DNA of 64,000 nucleotides, taken from contig JAEUIZ010000039.1 of the NCBI GenBank assembly GCA_016793805.1, positions 62,001 to 126,000 of the forward strand. Direction: 5' to 3'. Each line of letters opens with the position of its first letter. The first letter of the stretch is position 1. Shown piece after piece: positions 55,052 to 62,888 of this stretch. Origin of the DNA: Phycisphaerae bacterium. GTDB lineage: Bacteria > Planctomycetota > Phycisphaerae > Phycisphaerales > UBA1924. The notes under the pieces are model-generated. The model did not search any database and was not told the origin of the DNA. It saw only the letters and a program-made list of their open reading frames with translations. The translations under genes and the position numbers were made by a program.

Positions 55052-55875
55052 GCCCGACGCCTCCGCCGCGACGCCAGCGCGAGCACCCCGACCGCCGCCA
55101 CGCCCGGCGCCGGCACGGGCGAGACGTCCGAGACCGCGTCGATCTCGATGTTCCCCGCCCCCCCGCCCCCCGCGGCGAGGCTCAGCCGCACGAACGACGC
55201 GCTCGCGAGCCCCACGCTCGCCAGGTCGATCCCGGCCCCGCCGCCGGAGCCGTTGTACCCCGCCACCAGCGTCGCCAGGTCCGCGCCCAGCCACGCGAAC
55301 CCCGGATCGACCGGGCGTGTGAAGTCCGTGGGGACGACGCCCGCCGGCGACGAGTACGGGTCGGTCACGTCGACGTACCCGAGCGTCGGGAAGAGCCCGT
55401 CGGCCTGCGCGCCGGGCACGAGGAACCACGTCTGCCCGTCGGCCGAGACCTCGACCGTGCCCCCGTCGGCCGAGATCGCCCGCGCGATCGGCTCGAAGGT
55501 GATCGGGTCGAAGAAGAACGAGTTGCCGAACACGAGCAGGTCGATGCCGAAGGGGTTCATCGGGTCGTCCAGGACCGGCTGCTCGAACGCGAGCGTCAGC
55601 GACCCGCCCGCGCCGATCGAGACGACCTGCTCGGGCAGGTACGGCGCGTTGAACGGCGTGACGGCCCCGGGGAAGTTGGGGTCGGCGATGAACCGGCTCG
55701 GCTCGCCCAGGGCCGAGGCGGGGTTGGTGTAGCCGGGCGTCGCGCCCGCGCCGGGGGTGTACGCGACCACCGCCGCGCCGTACGGGGCCGCCGCGCGGGC
55801 CTCGGGGGTGAGGCCATGCGTTGCCGAGAGCGCCACCGCGACGCGGGCCGCGTCCTTCCACGTCATCCGTGTCAT
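55048..55875 (-). CDS. PEP-CTERM-like surface protein, first gene after cobalamin riboswitch
   Basis: 275 residues. Signal peptide, then a beta-rich body: VVAYTPGAGATPGYTNPASA, VSIGAGGSLTLAFEQPV, IDLLVFGNSFFFDPITFEPI, TVEVSADGQTWFLVPGA, and late ASFVRLSLAAGGGGAGNIEI. This pattern resembles secreted 'cell surface' proteins I recall near B12 uptake genes in other phyla; that comparison is from memory. The end reads VPAPGVAAVGVLALASRRRR, a PEP-CTERM-like signal (Pro-rich motif, helix, Arg cluster) for sortase-like processing. GGAGG at 55885-55889 sets the ATG at 55875. Its stop overlaps the propeller gene by four bases. Confidence 0.8.
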   Translation of the reverse strand: MTRMTWKDAARVAVALSATHGLTPEARAAAPYGAAVVAYTPGAGATPGYTNPASALGEPSRFIADPNFPGAVTPFNAPYLPEQVVSIGAGGSLTLAFEQPVLDDPMNPFGIDLLVFGNSFFFDPITFEPIARAISADGGTVEVSADGQTWFLVPGAQADGLFPTLGYVDVTDPYSSPAGVVPTDFTRPVDPGFAWLGADLATLVAGYNGSGGGAGIDLASVGLASASFVRLSLAAGGGGAGNIEIDAVSDVSPVPAPGVAAVGVLALASRRRRRA

Positions 55876-55911
55876 GCCGTCGAACCTCCGGACGCCCGCC
55901 CGAATCCCGTT

Positions 55912-55929
55912 GGGGGGGGGGGGGGGGGG
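55912..55929 (-). repeat. 18-base G/C homopolymer in the operon leader
   Basis: An unbroken run of 18 G on the plus strand (C on the transcribed strand). It lies between the cobalamin riboswitch and the Shine-Dalgarno of the first gene, 23 bp upstream of the GGAGG. Further G/C runs lie at 55021-55047 inside the next gene. Length may be uncertain in the assembly. Confidence 0.85.
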
Positions 55930-56094
55930 TCCCTCGCGTCCCGATTCGCGCGGGACGGCTCTCGGCCTTGGACCGTGCGCCTCGCGGGGGTTGGTTCGCC
56001 GGGGGTTCCGCGCCGAGAGCGGCACGCGGAGTCGCCGGCGCCCCAGGCTCATCGAGCCACGCGAGGGCGGCCATGCTCGGGTCACGGAACGCCC

Positions 56095-56335
56095 GTGGCC
56101 CCAAGTCTCCGGCAGGTCTTCCGGCTCAGGGCCTGCTCTTTCGAGCCCGCGTGATCCGCCTTCCCGCCCGGATAGGGCAGTGGCATCGCTGGATCACGCG
56201 GATGGGCCCATTACGGCGGCGCGTCCGCGGCGGAATAGGCCGCCTCCCTTTGCATCTTGCATCGAGGGGGGGGGGCCGTCACCGCACTTCCCTTGGGTAG
56301 CCGTTGCCAGTTGGCTCGGGCACCGAAGACGCGGG
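56095..56335 (-). promoter_or_regulatory. Cobalamin (B12) riboswitch
   Basis: Read on the minus strand, the conserved parts of the cobalamin aptamer appear in order. CCAAGGGAAGTGCGGTGA at 56279-56296 is the P3-P4 core. GATGCCACTGCCC at 56175-56187 is followed by GGGCGGGAAGGCGG at 56157-56170. The B12-box type GAGCCGGAAGACCTGCC at 56111-56127 comes last. Spacing fits a class I aptamer of about 235 nt. It lies about 220 nt upstream of the surface-protein start, with room for an expression platform. Established class function: binding adenosyl- or other cobalamin switches expression off. It therefore predicts that the three downstream genes are induced when B12 is scarce. Confidence 0.9.
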
Positions 56336-56381
56336 CAGGCTACCTCGCCCCGCCCGCTCCGTCAACCCCCCCCCCCTCCCC

Positions 56382-56410
56382 CTCCGCGTTCCTCTGCTCC
56401 CTCTGAGTTC
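56382..56410 (+). repeat. 29-bp dispersed element, copy A
   Basis: Begins CTCCGCGTTCCTCTGCTCCC and ends TCTGAGTTC. Other copies are at 56829-56857 (inverted) and 57851-57879 (same orientation), differing at one or two bases. It is bordered on the left by poly-C. Confidence 0.8.
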
Positions 56411-56469
56411 TGCCTTTCTCTTGGGGTGGGGGGGTGGGGGGAGGGGGGGGGGATGGAGTTCCAGAGGTA

Positions 56470-56522
56470 AGGGGGCGGTGCCCCCTAAGGGGGCGGTGCC
56501 CCCTCAGGGGGCGGTGCCCCCT
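56470..56522. repeat. Three tandem 17-base hairpins
   Basis: Three identical units of AGGGGGCGGTGCCCCCT at 56470-56486, 56488-56504 and 56506-56522, 18-bp period. Each unit is a perfect inverted repeat with a 7-bp stem and three-base loop, so three adjacent identical hairpins can form on either strand. Confidence 0.9.
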
Positions 56523-56560
56523 TCCTCTGGCCCGCTCATGTGCTTGTCGGCCCCCCGTTT

Positions 56561-56728
56561 GTCCTTGACGGGCTCCCTTTTGTCCTTGACCGGCTCCCTT
56601 TTGTCCTTGACGGGCTCCCTTTTGTCCTTGACCGGCTCCCTTTTGTCCTTGACCGGCTCCCTTTTGTCCTTGACGGGCTCCCTTTTGTCCTTGACGGGCT
56701 CCCTTTTGTCCTTGACGGGCTCCCTTTT
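56561..56728. repeat. 21-bp tandem repeat array
   Basis: Eight contiguous copies of a 21-bp unit beginning GTCCTTGACGGGCTCCC and ending TTTT; copies differ only by G/C at one position. Degenerate copies flank it on both sides (about 56541-56560 and 56729-56790). Unit length is a multiple of three, so several frames stay open across it, but no start or ribosome site is associated. No spacers, so it is not CRISPR. Confidence 0.92.
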
Positions 56729-56828
56729 GCTCCTGCCGGCCCCCCGTTTGCACCTGCCGGCCCCCCGTTTTGCCCCTTCCGGGCTCCCCTTTGCCCCCCT
56801 CCCCCCCCCCCCAGCCTGCAAAGAGGGA

Positions 56829-56857
56829 GAACTCAGAGGGAGCAGAGGAGCGCGGAG
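56829..56857 (-). repeat. 29-bp dispersed element, copy B (inverted)
   Basis: Reverse-complement copy of the element at 56382-56410. Together with copy A it flanks the hairpin and 21-bp arrays; with copy C it flanks the gene at 57026-57733. Followed by purine-rich GGAGAGGAGGGGGAGAGG repeats. Confidence 0.8.
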
Positions 56858-57025
56858 AGGAGGGGGAGAGGAGGGGGAGAGGAGGGGGAGAGGGCAGGGG
56901 AGAGGGGGGGGGGGGGGGCGCAACCCGGACCCGATCCCGTCCGATAGCACCACCGGCCCGCGTCCGCGCCCGTCGTCGCCGCGTCGGCGCCGCCCGCCCG
57001 CGACGCGGGGCCCCGGAGCACTCCC

Positions 57026-57733
57026 ATGCCCATTCTCCCTGATGGACGCGTCGAGCGGGTCGAGTTCGTCGAGGCCCACGTCCCGATCTGGACCACCAAC
57101 GCCACCGCGATCGGCCTCACGTCGCTGCAGGTCTCGGCCCTCAGCGCCTCCGCCGCCACCGCCCGCACCGCGTTCAACGGCGCCGAGGCCGCGCGGGCCG
57201 CCTCCAAGGCCGCCACCGCGAACTTCTACAACAAGGTCCGCGAGATGACCGACCTCGCCGCCGACGCGATCAAGGCGATCAAACTCAAGGCCGCCCAGAC
57301 CAACGACCCCGGCGTCTACGTCCTCGCCCAGATCCCCGCGCCCCTTCCCCCCGGCCCGCCCCCGCCCCTCGAGGCCCCGGCGGATGTCGTCGCCGACCCC
57401 AACGCCGACGGCACCATCACCATCAAGTGGAAGGGCTCGAGCGACTTCCAGACCTTCTTCAGCGTGTGGCGGCGCGTGAGCGGGGCGGGGGGGGGAGGGT
57501 GGATGAACCTGGGCTCGACCGCGATCAAGAAGTTCATCGACTCGACCGTCCCCAGCCCGGTCCCCAGCAGCGTCGTCTACCAGGTCCGCGCCCAACGCGG
57601 CAACGAGGTCGGCCCCCCCAGCACCTTCGCCGAGGTCCAGTTCGGAGGACCGGGCGGGTCTTTCTTCGAAGGGGGGGTGGCGGGGTTCGTGGGAGGCTCC
57701 GCCGACCCTGGAACAACGCACGAGGCGGCGTAG
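57026..57733 (+). CDS. Unknown protein with fibronectin type III-like region
   Basis: 235 residues, no signal peptide or membrane helix. Residues 1-110 are helical and Ala/Thr rich (LQVSALSASAATARTAFNGA, AADAIKAIKLKAAQTND). After a Pro-rich hinge, residues 120-215 have a fibronectin type III-like pattern (TITIKWKGSSDFQTFFSVWR, VVYQVRAQRGNEVGPPS). The C-terminus is Gly-rich. I know no function. GGAG at 57014-57017 supports the ATG. It is bracketed by two inverted 29-bp elements and GC-rich repeats, suggesting the gene may have moved as a cassette. Confidence 0.75.
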   Translation: MPILPDGRVERVEFVEAHVPIWTTNATAIGLTSLQVSALSASAATARTAFNGAEAARAASKAATANFYNKVREMTDLAADAIKAIKLKAAQTNDPGVYVLAQIPAPLPPGPPPPLEAPADVVADPNADGTITIKWKGSSDFQTFFSVWRRVSGAGGGGWMNLGSTAIKKFIDSTVPSPVPSSVVYQVRAQRGNEVGPPSTFAEVQFGGPGGSFFEGGVAGFVGGSADPGTTHEAA

Positions 57734-57850
57734 AGCCCCCCGCGCCGCACGACGGCGCGTAGTGCAACGCGGAAGAGCGGCGTGGCCTGGCGACGGGTCG
57801 CGCCGCTGTTTCATCCCCCCCTCCCCCCCTCCCCCTCCCCCCCTCCCCCC

Positions 57851-57879
57851 CTCCGCGTCCCTCTGCTCCCTCTGAGTTC
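57851..57879 (+). repeat. 29-bp dispersed element, copy C
   Basis: Copy of the element at 56382-56410 in the same orientation, one base changed. Preceded by a long CCCCCCTCC-type pyrimidine stretch (57817-57850) and placed 39 bp before the hydrolase start. Confidence 0.8.
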
Positions 57880-57917
57880 GCTTCCCGCCGCCGAGCATCA
57901 CGGCCGTATCCTCGGGT

Positions 57918-58733
57918 GTGACCGGCCCGCCCGACCGATTCCGCCAGTTCCCCGCCGCCCTCGCCCGGCGGGCGCGACTGGTGCGGCTGGGCGGAGAGAT
58001 TCCCGCGCTCCTGGCCCATCCGGATTGGATCACGCCCGCGCCGGTGGTCATCTGGCTGCACGGGCGGACGGTCTCGAAGGAACTCGACCCCGGCCGGTAC
58101 CTGCGCTGGATCCGCGCCGGCATCGCCGCGTGCGCCATCGACCTCCCCGGCCACGGCGAGCGATTCGACGAGTCGCTCCACCGGCCCGGCTCGGCCCCGG
58201 CGCTGATCGAGCGGGCGCTCCCGGAGATCGACCGCGTCCTGGCGGCGCTGGCCGAGGGCTCCGCGGCGCTGGACCTCTCGCGCGTGGCCATCGGCGGGAT
58301 GTCCGCGGGCGGGATGATCGCGCTGCGGCGGCTGTGCGACCCGCACCCCTTCGCGTGCGCGGCGGTGGAGGCCGCGACCGGGCGCCTCACGCGGATGTAC
58401 GCCGCGCGGCAGAGCCCGACGCCGCCCGAGACGCTCGCCCGCGTCGATCCGTCGCTGCACCTCGACTCGTGGCGGCCGATCCCGCTCCTGGCGCTGCACT
58501 CGGAGGCGGATCGGGTCGTGCCCGTGGAGACGATGCGCGAGTTCGCCGGGATGCTCCGGGAGCGGCACGCCGCGCTCGGCGCCGACCCGGCGATGGTCGA
58601 GATGCGGACCTGGCCCGAGACGGGCGCACCGGAGGAGCACGCGGGCTTCGGGCGGTTCTCCAACGACGCCAAGAACGCGCAGACGGAGTTCCTCCGGCGG
58701 CACCTCGGCCCGACGCCGCCGGATAGTCTGTAG
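57918..58733 (+). CDS. Alpha/beta hydrolase
   Basis: 271 residues from a GTG start. Oxyanion-region HG motif in PVVIWLHGRTVSKELDPGRY, IDLPGHGERFDESLH, the nucleophile elbow AIGGMSAGGMIAL (Ser in GMSAG), and acid/His region LLALHSEADRVVPVETM followed by HAGFG. No signal peptide, so cytosolic. Resembles prolyl-oligopeptidase-type or dienelactone-hydrolase-type serine hydrolases; substrate unknown. Upstream is the repeat region; downstream comes the MFS gene. Confidence 0.88.
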   Translation: MTGPPDRFRQFPAALARRARLVRLGGEIPALLAHPDWITPAPVVIWLHGRTVSKELDPGRYLRWIRAGIAACAIDLPGHGERFDESLHRPGSAPALIERALPEIDRVLAALAEGSAALDLSRVAIGGMSAGGMIALRRLCDPHPFACAAVEAATGRLTRMYAARQSPTPPETLARVDPSLHLDSWRPIPLLALHSEADRVVPVETMREFAGMLRERHAALGADPAMVEMRTWPETGAPEEHAGFGRFSNDAKNAQTEFLRRHLGPTPPDSL

Positions 58734-58840
58734 CCCCCCCCCTCCTCCCCGCCCCCTCTCCCCTCCGCCGGAGCGACGCCATCGGACGCCTGAACCCATT
58801 CCGCTCGCTGCCGAACCCCCGGGCGGTCTGGGCGTGGGGG

Positions 58841-60109
58841 ATGTACGACCTGGCGAACCAGTCGTTCCAGTTGCTCATCAACACGCTGCTGTTCAGTTTG
58901 TTCGTCAAGCACGTGCTCGTGGCCGATCCGCAGCGGGGCAACGCGGTGTGGTCGGGGATGGTGGGGGCGAGCCTGCTGCTGATCGTGGTGCTCGCGCCGG
59001 TGGTGGGGGCGATCGCGGACCACCGCGCCTGGAAGCGGGAACTGCTGCTCTCGACCGGCGTCGTGTGCGCCGCGCTGACGGCGTGCCTGGCGATTCTTCA
59101 GCCGGGGCAGGTCTGGCTCGGGGCGGCGATCTACGTCGTCGCGGCGGTCTGCTGCGGGCTGGGCGAGAACTTCCTCGGGGCGTTCCTCCCCGAGATCTCG
59201 ACGCCGCGAAACGTCGGGTTCGTCTCGGCCCTGGGCTGGACGATGAGTTACGCGGGCGCGCTGGTGCTGCTGGGGCTGACGGGGCTGTACGTGCTGGTGT
59301 TCGACCGGGCCGAACCCGCGCAGGCGCGCCCGATGTTCGTCATGGCGGGGCTGTGGTTCGGGCTGGGGATCCTGCCCGCGGTCTTGTTCCTCCGCGAGAA
59401 GGCCCGTCCCGTGTCGGACGCGGTCCGCCCCGGCGCGATCGTGGCGCAGGCGTTCCGCCGGCTCGCCGAGTCGATGCGGCAGACGCGTCGGTACCGGCAA
59501 CTCGCGCGGTTCTTCGCGATCTTTTTCGTCTACAGCCTGGGCACGCAGACGGTGATCTACTTCCTGGGCGTGATCGGGGACGACCTCGTCGCGGGCAAGG
59601 GCAACCGGGACACCCTCGGCACGCTGATCGTCTTCGCGCTCGTGATCGCGCTGACCGCCGGCGCCTCGTCCGCTGCCGTCGCGAGGTTCCAGGATCGGCT
59701 CGGGCATCGCCGGACGGTTCGCGTGTTCCTGATGATCTGGGTCGTGGGCACGCTCGCGATGGCGTGGGCGCAGTATGCGACGGCGCCGCGCCCGTTCTTC
59801 TGGGCGGTGTCGGCCTGCATCGGCGTGGCGCTGGGCGGCATCGGGACCTCGAGCCGTGCACTGGTCGGCTCGTTCACGCCCGCGGACCGCGCCGCGGAGT
59901 TCTTCGGCCTCTGGGGCATGGTCTACAAACTCTCGGGGCTCGTCGGCGTTCTGGCCTTCGGGCTGGTGACCTCCGCGTTTGACGATCGGGCGACGGGCAA
60001 CGTGGTCGGGATGCTCCTGCTCGCGGCGGCGTTCCTCGCGGGCTTCGTGCTGCTGGTGCTGGTGGACGAGCGCGAGGGCCGGCGTGCGGCGGGCCATGAT
60101 GACGCATGA
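58841..60109 (+). CDS. MFS transporter of UMF1/Atg22-like type
   Basis: 422 residues from the first canonical start, with about twelve membrane helices. Motifs: YDLANQSFQLLINTLLFSLF, GMVGASLLLIVVLAPVVGAI, CCGLGENFLGAFLPEIS, FRRLAESMRQTRRYRQLARF and late FFGLWGMVYKLSGLVG. The UMF1 family usually begins with a WAWxxYDxAN segment; here NPRAVWAWG is encoded just upstream of the ATG in frame with no ATG, GTG or TTG before it. The true start may be an ATC at 58781, which has GGAG seven bases upstream. Substrate unknown; in yeast relatives it is vacuolar amino acid efflux. Its stop overlaps the next gene by four bases. Confidence 0.85.
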   Translation: MYDLANQSFQLLINTLLFSLFVKHVLVADPQRGNAVWSGMVGASLLLIVVLAPVVGAIADHRAWKRELLLSTGVVCAALTACLAILQPGQVWLGAAIYVVAAVCCGLGENFLGAFLPEISTPRNVGFVSALGWTMSYAGALVLLGLTGLYVLVFDRAEPAQARPMFVMAGLWFGLGILPAVLFLREKARPVSDAVRPGAIVAQAFRRLAESMRQTRRYRQLARFFAIFFVYSLGTQTVIYFLGVIGDDLVAGKGNRDTLGTLIVFALVIALTAGASSAAVARFQDRLGHRRTVRVFLMIWVVGTLAMAWAQYATAPRPFFWAVSACIGVALGGIGTSSRALVGSFTPADRAAEFFGLWGMVYKLSGLVGVLAFGLVTSAFDDRATGNVVGMLLLAAAFLAGFVLLVLVDEREGRRAAGHDDA

Positions 60110-61791
60110 CCCGCCGCACACTCCTCCATGTGGGCGCGCTCGTGCTGCTGTGCCTCGCCGCGTCATTCGTGGGGCCGGACACGCACGGGCTGACCAACTG
60201 GCAGGAGTCGCAGCGGCTGGTGGTGGCGCGCGAGATGCAGGACCGCGGGGCGTGGCTGGTGCCGACGTTTCGCGGGCAGGCGTACCTCGCCAAGCCGCCG
60301 ATGATCTATTGGGCGCAGATCGCGCTGGCCGAGGCGAGAGGCTCGCGGGTGGACCTGCTCGACCTGCGGCTCGTGGTGGCGCTGGCGGGCCTGGCCGGCG
60401 TGGTGCTGACGTACGCGGTCGCGAGGCGGATGCTCGACGCGGGGGGCGCGTTCATCGCGAGCGGGTGCCTGGCCACGGGGTTGCTGTACGCGCGATCGAC
60501 TCGCGTGGGCGAACTGGACATCCTGCTGGCGCCGCTGACGGTCGCAGGGGTGTGGGGCGTGCTGCTGGCGTGGCGGGGAGTCGAGGAGCCGCTCGGGCGA
60601 CGGGCGGGGCCGATCGCGCTGGCGACGGCGGCGACCGCGGCCGCGGGGCTGACGAAGGGTCCGCCCGCGGTCGCGCTCATCGGCTTGGCGACGTACGGGG
60701 GAATGGCGCTCCACGCCGCCTTGGCGTCGCCGATCCTGGCGCGAGCGCGGCGCGCCGCAATCGTCGCGGGGTCGGTCGCAGCCGTTGCGACGGTCGCGTT
60801 CACGGCCTCACGCGGGGTGAGGCTCCCGGACGCGCCCGGCGTGGCGCTGCTCGCCGCCCTCGCTGCCGCGGTTGCCGCGCTCGTCGCGCTCCTGGCTCGG
60901 CCCGTGCCGCTCCGCACGTTCTGGCGCGTCCTGTCGCGCACGCACCCCGTGCTCGTGCTCGGCGGCGGGTTCGCGGCGTACTTCGCGTGGTGGTTCCTCG
61001 CCTCACGGCACGTCGATCCTGCGGTCGTGGAGGCGATCGCGCGCGAGCAGGTCGATAACGACCTCCAACTCCTCGTCCCCGCGGCGCCGATCCGCAACCT
61101 CGAGGCTCTCGCGTTCGGCTGCGGGCTCGGATCCATCGGGCTCTTCCTGGCTCCGCTCCGCCGCGCGAGGTCGCTCGCCCCGCGCGACGCGTGTCTCGTC
61201 GTCGCGTGGGTGGGCCTCGGGCTGGCGCTCCTGAGCCTCGCGGGCAAGGGCGTGCCCCGTTACCTCACCCCGCTCTGGCCGGGCGTTGCGATCCTTGGTG
61301 GCGCGGCGCTGGCGCGCCTCGCGGTCGGGCCGTGGCGGCGCGTGCTGGTTGCCGCGATCGTGGTGCTCGCCGTCGCGCAGGGCTTGTGGTTCGGGTATGG
61401 GCGCGAGCGAGTCTGGGGCGCGCGTTCGCCGCGGGCGCTGGTGCTCGAACTGCGTGCGCTCGGCGTCGACCCCGCGCGCCTCGCCGCCTTCGAGTTCTAC
61501 ACACCCGCTCTCGACTTCTACGCGCAATCGCCGGTGATGCCCGTGCAGACGGCGGCGGTGACGGGCGGGATCCCGCCGTGGTCGCTTGCCGAGTTGCGTG
61601 CGAACGCCGCGCGGGCTCCGATAACCGTGCTGCTGCGGGCGCCCGGGGTGGATCCCGACTCCGCGCCCGCCGCGCGGGCGCTCGTCGAGGCGGGCCTGGT
61701 GCTCGAGTTTCTCCCGACGCGGGCGCGGTTCGTGATCGACAACGGGCGGGCCGAGGTCCGTGCGGCTCGGGCGACGGCCTCGACGCCGTAG
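60106..61791 (+). CDS. Glycosyltransferase family 39 (ArnT/PMT-like)
   Basis: 561 residues with about ten membrane helices. The catalytic first loop has NWQESQRLVVAREMQDRGAW (the Asp/Glu and arginine of GT39), and the second FRGQAYLAKPPMIYWAQIAL, typical of the ArnT/dolichol-type family. GLTKGPPAVALIG and GKGVPRYLTPLWPG are further shared segments. It would transfer a sugar from a lipid-phosphate donor to lipid or protein on the periplasmic side. The next gene encodes a DPM1-like GT2 that could make the donor. Coupled to the MFS gene by a four-base overlap. Confidence 0.9.
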   Translation: MTRRTLLHVGALVLLCLAASFVGPDTHGLTNWQESQRLVVAREMQDRGAWLVPTFRGQAYLAKPPMIYWAQIALAEARGSRVDLLDLRLVVALAGLAGVVLTYAVARRMLDAGGAFIASGCLATGLLYARSTRVGELDILLAPLTVAGVWGVLLAWRGVEEPLGRRAGPIALATAATAAAGLTKGPPAVALIGLATYGGMALHAALASPILARARRAAIVAGSVAAVATVAFTASRGVRLPDAPGVALLAALAAAVAALVALLARPVPLRTFWRVLSRTHPVLVLGGGFAAYFAWWFLASRHVDPAVVEAIAREQVDNDLQLLVPAAPIRNLEALAFGCGLGSIGLFLAPLRRARSLAPRDACLVVAWVGLGLALLSLAGKGVPRYLTPLWPGVAILGGAALARLAVGPWRRVLVAAIVVLAVAQGLWFGYGRERVWGARSPRALVLELRALGVDPARLAAFEFYTPALDFYAQSPVMPVQTAAVTGGIPPWSLAELRANAARAPITVLLRAPGVDPDSAPAARALVEAGLVLEFLPTRARFVIDNGRAEVRAARATASTP

Positions 61792-61868
61792 ACTCGCGCG
61801 CGAACAATCCGCCTATCGAAGCCGCGATCGAGTCCAAGCCGCGTCCCCCTGGCACGACCCTGAGCGTC

Positions 61869-62888
61869 GTGGTTCCGGCGTTCAACGAAGAGGGCAACAT
61901 CGCGCCCCTGCACGCTCGGCTGGACTCCGTCCTCCGCGCCTGCGCCGACGACCACGAGATCATCTTTGTGGATGACGGGAGCACCGACGGGACGCTCGAC
62001 GCGATCCGCGCGCTGGCGCGCCGAGATCCGCGCGTGAAGTTCCTCGCGTTCAGCCGCAACTTCGGGCACGAGATGGCCTCGACGGCGGGGCTGGACCGCG
62101 CGGAGGGCGACGCCGTCGTGCTCATCGACGCGGACCTTCAGGACCCGCCGGAGGTGATTCGGCGCCTCGTCGATGCGTGGCGCGACGGCGCGGACGTGGC
62201 GTATGCGCAGCGCCGCCGGCGCCCGGGCGAGCCGGTGCTCAAGCGGCTGACGGCGTGGCTCTTCTATCGCCTGCTGGCGCGGCTGACGGAGGTTCCGATC
62301 CCGCGCGACACGGGGGACTTCCGATTGATGGACCGGCGGGTCGTTCTCGCGCTGCGCCGATGCCGCGAGAACCCCCGGTTCGTCCGCGGGCTTGTCGCCT
62401 GGGTCGGCTTCAAGCAGCAGGCCGTGCTCTATGACCGGGACGAGCGGCACGCGGGCGAGACGAAGTACGGCTTCCGCAAGTTGCTCAAACTCTCGCTCGA
62501 GGCCCTCTCCGCGTTCTCGCTCGCGCCGCTGCGGCTGACGGTGTGGCTCGGCGGGGCCGCCGTCGCCCTGAGCGTGCTCATCACCCTTGCGGTCGTGTTC
62601 GAGCGGGTCTTCCTCGGTCCCGCGCAGCGCGGGTACGCACTGCTGGCGTGCGGCATCTTCTTCATGGGCGGCGTCCAACTCGTGATCCTCGGCATCATCG
62701 CCCATTATCTGGGCCAGGTGTTCACGCACGGGCAGGCCAGGCCGCTCTACCTGGTGGCCGAGCAATCCGGCTGGAGCGAGACGCATGGACGAGAGCCTCT
62801 ACCTGGAGATGGCCGCGCTCGAGAACCGCTACTGGTGGTTCGTCGCCAAGAGGCGGATCCTCCTCACGCTCATTCGACGCTTTCTTGA
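61869..62888 (+). CDS. DPM1/GtrB-like GT2 glycosyltransferase
   Basis: About 339 residues from the first canonical start, a GTG; the family strand LSVVVPAFNEEG begins earlier, so the true start is upstream (CTG at 61860 or ATC at 61815 are candidates). It has VDDGSTDGTLDAIRALARRD, the DxD-type LIDADLQDPPEVIRRLVD, and the DTGDFRLMDRRVVLALR loop, then two membrane helices at about 235-310, as in GtrB/DPM-type enzymes that make polyprenyl-phosphate sugars. HGQARPLYLVAEQ is the typical end; 30 more residues follow because the frame runs on into the methyltransferase gene (104-bp overlap). Works naturally with the GT39 neighbour. Confidence 0.88.
   Translation: MVPAFNEEGNIAPLHARLDSVLRACADDHEIIFVDDGSTDGTLDAIRALARRDPRVKFLAFSRNFGHEMASTAGLDRAEGDAVVLIDADLQDPPEVIRRLVDAWRDGADVAYAQRRRRPGEPVLKRLTAWLFYRLLARLTEVPIPRDTGDFRLMDRRVVLALRRCRENPRFVRGLVAWVGFKQQAVLYDRDERHAGETKYGFRKLLKLSLEALSAFSLAPLRLTVWLGGAAVALSVLITLAVVFERVFLGPAQRGYALLACGIFFMGGVQLVILGIIAHYLGQVFTHGQARPLYLVAEQSGWSETHGREPLPGDGRAREPLLVVRRQEADPPHAHSTLS

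Noticed and set aside
56541-56790. CRISPR array
   Set aside because: The 21-bp units are contiguous without spacers; no cas genes nearby.
56504-60166. Long minus-strand open frame through the repeats and hydrolase/MFS genes
   Set aside because: It runs through tandem repeats and opposite two genes with clear motifs; no ribosome site or domain.
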